Source: DATEMK01 sp035275625 (GTDB taxonomy: Bacteria > Bacteroidota > Bacteroidia > AKYH767-A > OLB10). Taken from it: DNA of 36,136 nt. The notes beneath the pieces are model-generated. The model worked only from the letters and a program-made list of their open reading frames with translations. It had not been told where the DNA came from and did not search any database. Shown in pieces: positions 32,103 to 36,136 of the stretch. The position numbers and the translations under genes are program-made. The stretch is from NCBI GenBank assembly GCA_035275625.1, contig DATEMK010000600.1, forward strand, positions 1 to 36,136, given 5' to 3'. Each line of letters opens with the position of its first letter. Within the stretch, counting starts at the first letter, position 1.

Positions 32103-33011
32103 TTAATGATTAATGACCAGCTTTTGCTGAAAAATGCCGTTTTCGGTGTATGTCTTTATTATATAGATGCCGTTTGGAAGATGGGTTTTGAGTCTTCCCG
32201 AAGGGACTCCTTCGAAGCGGTTGTTGGTTTCTTGTTGTTTTGTGAAAACGGTTTCTCCGAGAAGATTAAAGATTTCGATTTTGTGAATGGGTTGCGGGCT
32301 GGTGATTGTTATTTCATCGGAAGAGGGGTTGGGGGAGATCGTAAATTCCTCAGAAGCGGATGAATGATTTTGAATGCCAACAGATCCCGGGCAGTAAAGA
32401 TAAAATGTAGCCGGAGGGCTGCTTCCAAAACTATTGTCGGCTGTAACATACACCGAATCTCCTGTAAAGGTTGGCCCGAATATAAGATGAATAAAGGTTC
32501 CGTAATTTGACCCGATTGTGGCTCCTGCCGGAGGTGTCCATGAATAAGAGGTAGCACAATACACAGGAGGATTTATAATTGCACAATTGCATTCCTGGCC
32601 GGGACATATTTGCCCGGAAGGCGAAGTCCAGCAATAAATATTCAAAGGAGGCGGTGGCGGTGACACCGGGGGAAGGCAAATTTCAAAATCATAATAAAAA
32701 AAGACATTTCCTGCAACACGATATGTTCCGGCTTGTGAAACCACCACGTGAATCGAATCGGTGGAGAGAGTTCCTGCAAGAGTATCACCGTTAAATGTCC
32801 ACGGACCCGTCAGCACAGGATACATGCAACATTCGTAAACCCTCAGGGTAAGTGAATCACCTATATCGCAGATTACATTTATTCTGCTTGAACCATCATC
32901 GCCATGCGTGTTTTGTGTGTAATTAATCCAATGCAAATCAAAATGATCTTTTGCCCGTGCATTGTTAGTCAACATGCAACAGAGCAGCAGATAAAAAATC
33001 AATTGTTTCAT
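32103..33011 (-). CDS. T9SS-sorted Cys/Pro-rich secreted protein
   Basis: 302 aa with signal peptide (MKQLIFYLLLCCMLTNNARA, cleavage near 20). The body contains an Ig/PKD-like segment (PWTFNGDTLAG to SQAGTYRVAGNVFFYYD), a Pro-rich linker (PPVSPPPPPLN), a Cys-rich stretch (CPGQECNC) and a second Ig-like segment (SYSWTPPAGATIGS to GDSVYVTADNSFGS). The type A T9SS sorting domain is at about 223-302, from FTISPNPSSDEITI to GIFQQKLVINH. The sorting domain contains an unusual GVPSGRLKT insertion whose DNA forms a hairpin (32190-32209). No enzyme motif is seen. A remnant of a similar sorting domain lies directly upstream at 33045-33122. Confidence 0.85.
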   Translation of the reverse strand: MKQLIFYLLLCCMLTNNARAKDHFDLHWINYTQNTHGDDGSSRINVICDIGDSLTLRVYECCMYPVLTGPWTFNGDTLAGTLSTDSIHVVVSQAGTYRVAGNVFFYYDFEICLPPVSPPPPPLNIYCWTSPSGQICPGQECNCAIINPPVYCATSYSWTPPAGATIGSNYGTFIHLIFGPTFTGDSVYVTADNSFGSSPPATFYLYCPGSVGIQNHSSASEEFTISPNPSSDEITITSPQPIHKIEIFNLLGETVFTKQQETNNRFEGVPSGRLKTHLPNGIYIIKTYTENGIFQQKLVINH

Positions 33012-33027
33012 AAGAGATAAATTTAGG

Positions 33028-33035
33028 TAAAGATA
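33028..33035 (-). promoter_or_regulatory. Candidate -7 box for the T9SS gene at 33011
   Basis: TATCTTTA on the minus strand (one mismatch to TANNTTTG), 16 bases before the ATG. No well-spaced TTG at -33. The region upstream is the sorting-domain remnant. Confidence 0.3.
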
Positions 33036-33044
33036 CTGTTTAAA

Positions 33045-33122
33045 TTAATGATATATAATCAGCTTTTGCTGAAAAACACCTTTATGGGCATATACCTTTA
33101 TTATATACATGCCAAAGTTTTT
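33045..33122 (-). pseudogene. Remnant of a T9SS C-terminal sorting domain
   Basis: Twenty-five open codons on the minus strand ending in TAA (33047-33045), with GMYIIKVYAHKGVFQQKL and the ending IIYH. This matches the end of the intact neighbour (GIYIIK, GIFQQKL, VINH) in order and spacing. An in-frame TGA lies just upstream and no start exists. It is most simply the last piece of a tandem paralogue that was otherwise deleted. Confidence 0.75.
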
Positions 33123-33152
33123 TCATAAGAAGAATTTACCAGAACGAAAGTA

Positions 33153-33178
33153 ATAAAAAAACAGAATACAAATATTCT
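33153..33178 (-). terminator. Possible intrinsic terminator of the second M1 gene
   Basis: On the minus strand, AGAATA-TTTG-TATTCT (33178-33163) followed by G and seven T, beginning 9 bases after the M1 stop. The stem is short and A/T-rich, so efficiency is doubtful. Confidence 0.4.
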
Positions 33179-33187
33179 CCTGATTTC

Positions 33188-35047
33188 CTACTTCTTCAGT
33201 ATCTCATCAATCGTCCCCGCACTCACAGCATGATATCCGGGTCGTGCTTTTGCATAAATCTTTTTTGCCATTTCCAACCCTTCGGGAGTTTGCGCAAGCT
33301 CTGTATAAAGCGGCTTTAAAAATTTTCTTCTTCCCACGCTCATCAGGAATTTTTCTATGTACGGATAAGCCGGAGTGTATTTATAAGTAATGCAATGCCG
33401 GTACCAGTCGCACTGTATTTCACTGTTGCCTGATTGTGTGAAATGAAAAGCATCATCCAACGCCTTCATTTTTTCAAGTGTAAGCAAACTTCCGATTTGC
33501 CTTAAAAAATAAAGCCAGTGATGAGTGGTCCAGTTAGCGGTTTCCAAACTGGCTGGCGTCATTCCCTTTTTAATGTACTCAGCCGCCCGTCCTGCTTTGG
33601 TAAGCTCTGTTGAAATTATTTCAGGACAATTGGCAGGCAAGCCCATCCCGAAAACCCATGCATCAATATTTATTTTCTTATTTAATGAATCATCTCCATG
33701 AATGAGCTCCTGGTCGAGATAAGTAAGAAATTTATCGGTGGTCATGCTTTTAAAAGTAAACTCTTTAAAATATTTATTCAGGAAAGCATCCCATTTTTCG
33801 CGTCCGACATTTTGTTCGATAACAGTAAGAAAAAATCTTCCTTTCTGGTAAGCAATATCCGTCACCCCATCATCCGGGTCGCGGTCTTTCAGATCAAGAA
33901 ACAATTTGGTGTCTGCATTCGTGTCGCCCATTTCCTTCACGGTTTCTTTCAAGCCGTTTAATTCAAGAAGCGTGAGCATGTCCGCATACTCTTTTCCATA
34001 AATCTTTTCCATGATGCGCGTTTCGAAATAAACCGTGAATCCTTCATTGAGCCAGAAATCATTCCAGGTAGCATTGGTGACAAGGTTGCCGCTCCATGAA
34101 TGCGCCAGTTCATGTGCAATTAAAGAAACTAAGGAACGGTCGCCCGCAATGATGGTTGGCGTTGCAAAAGTGATTCTTGGATTTTCCATGCCGCCAAAAG
34201 GAAAGCTGGGAGGCAATACTAACACATCGTATCTGCCCCATGCATATTTTCCATAAAGCTCTTCGGCTGATGAAATCATTTTAGGAAGGTCGGTAAATTC
34301 ATAAGCGCACTTTTCCATCATTGACGGCTCGGCAAAAACTCCGCAGATATTGTTGTAAGGATGAAACGCAAGGTCGCCAACGGCTAATGCCATTAAGTAA
34401 GAGGGAATGGGCTGCGGCATTTCGAAATGATAAACACCATCGTCATGTTTTGCAGTTTCATTCCCTGCACTCATCACCGCCATTAAATTTCCGGGGCAAT
34501 GGATGGTTGCATGGTAAGTGAATTTAATTCCCGGGCTATCCTGTAATGGGATCCAAGTACGGGCAAGTATTGCCTGCGATTGTGTAAAAAGGAATGGATG
34601 TTTTCCTCCCGCAGTTTGTTCAGGAGTTAACCATTGCAATGCGGCTGCATCAGGAGAGGTGGAATACTCAATTGTGACCTTCTTTGTTTTCGGTTTTATA
34701 TTAATTTTCAATTCCTGCCCGACATGTTTCACAATACTGCCTTTAGTGAATGTAGTTTCTGAATTATCATCAAGGAACACTTTGGTGATGTTCAGTTCGC
34801 GCGAATCAAGATATAAAGTATCTGTTCCTGTTTTGTTCTCAATTTCAAGAACCGCTTTCCCTGAAAGAATTTTTTTGTTGAAATCAACCGTCAGGTCCAG
34901 GTCAAGATGTGTTACAATAGCTTCATCAGGACGGGCAAAGGAGTGAATATCGTGAGGCATATCAGAGTTTGTTTTTGGTTTTAAATTGGTTTTACATGAA
35001 AAGTTAAAGATTGAGATAAAGCAAGAAACAAAAAACGCATTTTTCAA
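33188..35047 (-). CDS. Lipoprotein M1 metallopeptidase, leukotriene A4 hydrolase-like
   Basis: 619 aa. The N-terminus MKNAFFVSCFISIFNFSC is a lipoprotein signal with Cys18. M1 motifs: GGMEN (285-289), zinc site HELAHSWSG (His312, Glu313, His316) and Glu335 in NEGFTVYFE. The length, the GGMENPRITFATPTII segment and the helical C-terminal domain (about 470-619) are those of the leukotriene A4 hydrolase/aminopeptidase B branch, unlike the 868-residue M1 protein at 6411-9017. It should cleave N-terminal residues from peptides at the cell envelope. The start is TTG at 35047, because the first internal ATG (residue 30) would remove the lipoprotein signal. It diverges from the cytochrome-like gene over 113 bases. 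Confidence 0.9.
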   Translation of the reverse strand: MKNAFFVSCFISIFNFSCKTNLKPKTNSDMPHDIHSFARPDEAIVTHLDLDLTVDFNKKILSGKAVLEIENKTGTDTLYLDSRELNITKVFLDDNSETTFTKGSIVKHVGQELKINIKPKTKKVTIEYSTSPDAAALQWLTPEQTAGGKHPFLFTQSQAILARTWIPLQDSPGIKFTYHATIHCPGNLMAVMSAGNETAKHDDGVYHFEMPQPIPSYLMALAVGDLAFHPYNNICGVFAEPSMMEKCAYEFTDLPKMISSAEELYGKYAWGRYDVLVLPPSFPFGGMENPRITFATPTIIAGDRSLVSLIAHELAHSWSGNLVTNATWNDFWLNEGFTVYFETRIMEKIYGKEYADMLTLLELNGLKETVKEMGDTNADTKLFLDLKDRDPDDGVTDIAYQKGRFFLTVIEQNVGREKWDAFLNKYFKEFTFKSMTTDKFLTYLDQELIHGDDSLNKKINIDAWVFGMGLPANCPEIISTELTKAGRAAEYIKKGMTPASLETANWTTHHWLYFLRQIGSLLTLEKMKALDDAFHFTQSGNSEIQCDWYRHCITYKYTPAYPYIEKFLMSVGRRKFLKPLYTELAQTPEGLEMAKKIYAKARPGYHAVSAGTIDEILKK

Positions 35048-35160
35048 AATGAATATTTGATTAGAATATTCCGCTAAAATAATTGAATTAACTAATCCAT
35101 CACCTGTTCTTACCTCTTTGGCATAATAATTCTTTTTAATTTTACAGCAAAGCGAATAGT

Positions 35161-35523
35161 ATGAAACAAATAATTTATATGTGTGGATTTTTTCTTGTGC
35201 TTATTGCCTGTTCAAAAGACAAATTTGACTATTCAGAATGCCCGACTGCTGATAACAAAACGGTCAGCTACCGTGCAGATATAAAACCAATCATTGATGT
35301 TAGTTGCAGCTACAGCCCATGCCACAGCGCAGCGCCAAGGGATACATCACTTGTTTATGATTTCACAGATTACAACGGACTAAAAGGTGCCATCGGCTCT
35401 GTTTACAACCGCATCGTTCGCCCGGTAAATGATCCTTTGCACATGCCTGTAGATGCTGAGTTAAAAGAATGTGATCTTGCAAAATTGAAAATCTGGATTC
35501 AAAACGGTGCGCCTGAAAATTAA
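35161..35523 (+). CDS. Cytochrome c-like lipoprotein with CX4CH motif
   Basis: 120 aa. The signal MKQIIYMCGFFLVLIAC gives a lipoprotein Cys17. The heme-site region reads IKPIIDVSCSYSPCHSA: Cys49 and Cys54-His55, a CX4CH spacing instead of CX2CH, with HMPV (Met about 94) as possible sixth ligand. The ending LAKLKIWIQNGAPEN is typical of small Bacteroidota cytochrome c-like lipoproteins (KLxxWIxxGA). It may carry covalent heme and transfer electrons in the periplasm, but the non-standard spacing makes heme attachment uncertain. It is followed 26 bases later by the YceI-like gene, suggesting an operon. Confidence 0.75.
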   Translation: MKQIIYMCGFFLVLIACSKDKFDYSECPTADNKTVSYRADIKPIIDVSCSYSPCHSAAPRDTSLVYDFTDYNGLKGAIGSVYNRIVRPVNDPLHMPVDAELKECDLAKLKIWIQNGAPEN

Positions 35524-35549
35524 AAACAATTCCATTAAAAATATTATTC

Positions 35550-36101
35550 ATGAAACGTTTTATTGTCATCCTGCTTATATTCACAGTTCAAAAAATAAAT
35601 TCGCAAAGCATTTTTGTTTGCAAAAACGGCGAAGTCACTTTTTTCTCCGAAGCGCCAATAGAAAACATTGATGCAACAAGCAAAAGCATGAATTCCATTT
35701 TAAATACATCAAACGGTGAAATAGTTTTTGTGGTTCCCATGACCTCTTTCAGGTTCAAAAAAGCCCTGATGCAGGAGCACTTTAATGAAAAGTATGTGGA
35801 GAGTGATAAATATCCCAACGGGACCTATAAAGGAAAAATCAAAGAGAGCATTGATTATACAAAGGACGGAGAATATGAAATAAGCTCAACGGGAACGATC
35901 ACTATTCATGGGGTGGAAAAACCAAGAACGGAAAAAGGAAAAATAATAATTAAGAACGGAGAAATAAAAATTCAAAGCGAGTTTCATGTTCCGGTAAAGG
36001 ACCATAAGATAGAAATTCCAAGGCTGGTGATGCAAAATATTGCAGATACTGTGAAAGTAAATTTCACAGCAACCTACCTGGCATTTAAAAAAGACAAATA
36101 A
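35550..36101 (+). CDS. YceI-like periplasmic protein
   Basis: 183 aa with a signal peptide (MKRFIVILLIFTVQKINSQ, cleavage near 19). The body fits the YceI lipocalin-like fold: VTFFSEAPIENIDATSKSMN at the start, VPMTSFRFKKALMQEHFNEKYVESDKYP (the central helix with the family pattern of a Phe-rich run and EKYLES-like stretch), then GTITIHGVEKPR and paired C-terminal strands ending FTATYLAFKKDK. YceI proteins bind isoprenoid or other amphiphilic ligands. It lies 26 bases after the cytochrome-like gene, a pairing also seen elsewhere in Bacteroidota. The gene is complete, with 35 bases left to the window end. Confidence 0.82.
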   Translation: MKRFIVILLIFTVQKINSQSIFVCKNGEVTFFSEAPIENIDATSKSMNSILNTSNGEIVFVVPMTSFRFKKALMQEHFNEKYVESDKYPNGTYKGKIKESIDYTKDGEYEISSTGTITIHGVEKPRTEKGKIIIKNGEIKIQSEFHVPVKDHKIEIPRLVMQNIADTVKVNFTATYLAFKKDK

Positions 36102-36136
36102 CAATTTTATTGTGAAATAAGAATTATAATTTAAAC

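Noticed and set aside
1..36136. Defence system, toxin-antitoxin pair, prophage, transposase, CRISPR or tRNA
   Set aside because: No protein motifs, regular spaced repeats or cloverleaf-like sequence supporting any of these were found on either strand.

Overview
The window comes from the chromosome of a Bacteroidota bacterium, probably uncultivated. Five intact surface or secreted proteins carry a type IX secretion (T9SS) C-terminal sorting domain, and a remnant of another is present. Lipoprotein signals are common. Several promoter candidates fit the Bacteroidota pattern TTG-N19/20-TANNTTTG, and genes lack Shine-Dalgarno sites. The DUF4175, YbeY and MnmG variants are of Bacteroidota type. I see no insertion sequence, phage gene, CRISPR array, tRNA or rRNA, and no recognisable defence system. 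Most of the window is ordinary chromosome with an accessory surface-protein block.

Layout. 1-6403 (plus strand): the 3' part of a class C beta-lactamase-fold hydrolase, a small conserved protein, a PorV/PorQ-like barrel protein, a large M16 peptidase and a PolB-like 3'-5' exonuclease. 6411-12369 (minus): a lipoprotein M1 aminopeptidase, a nucleotidyltransferase-like protein and an orphan Wzc-like polysaccharide co-polymerase/BY-kinase, followed by a 565-base non-coding stretch. 12935-16266 (minus): ybeY, mnmG and a SAM methyltransferase. 16532-23132 (plus): an accessory block with one multidomain T9SS protein, three tandem T9SS propeller-like paralogues and a small retropepsin-like protease. 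23167-27027 (minus): DUF4175 protein and an RsbW-type ATPase. 27179-31195: a small membrane protein, an RlmI-like methyltransferase, a secreted protein and uvrC. 31314-36101: a glycosyltransferase, a T9SS protein, a second lipoprotein M1 peptidase, and a cytochrome c-like lipoprotein followed by a YceI-like protein.

The most striking signal is not a gene. Three parS-like sequences lie within about 520 bases of the mnmG/methyltransferase junction. One matches the chromosomal ParB consensus TGTTTCACGTGAAACA at 15 of 16 positions. This suggests the ParB-loading, origin-proximal part of the chromosome. No parA, parB or oriC is visible here.

A second theme is turnover of T9SS genes. It includes tandem paralogues with strongly conserved sorting domains, a 25-codon sorting-domain remnant at 33045-33122, and a 35-codon tail of another lost gene at 18341-18448 beside a strong hairpin. 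The plus-strand surface-protein block separates two same-strand groups (DUF4175/RsbW-like and ybeY/mnmG/methyltransferase) that I recall as neighbours in related genomes.
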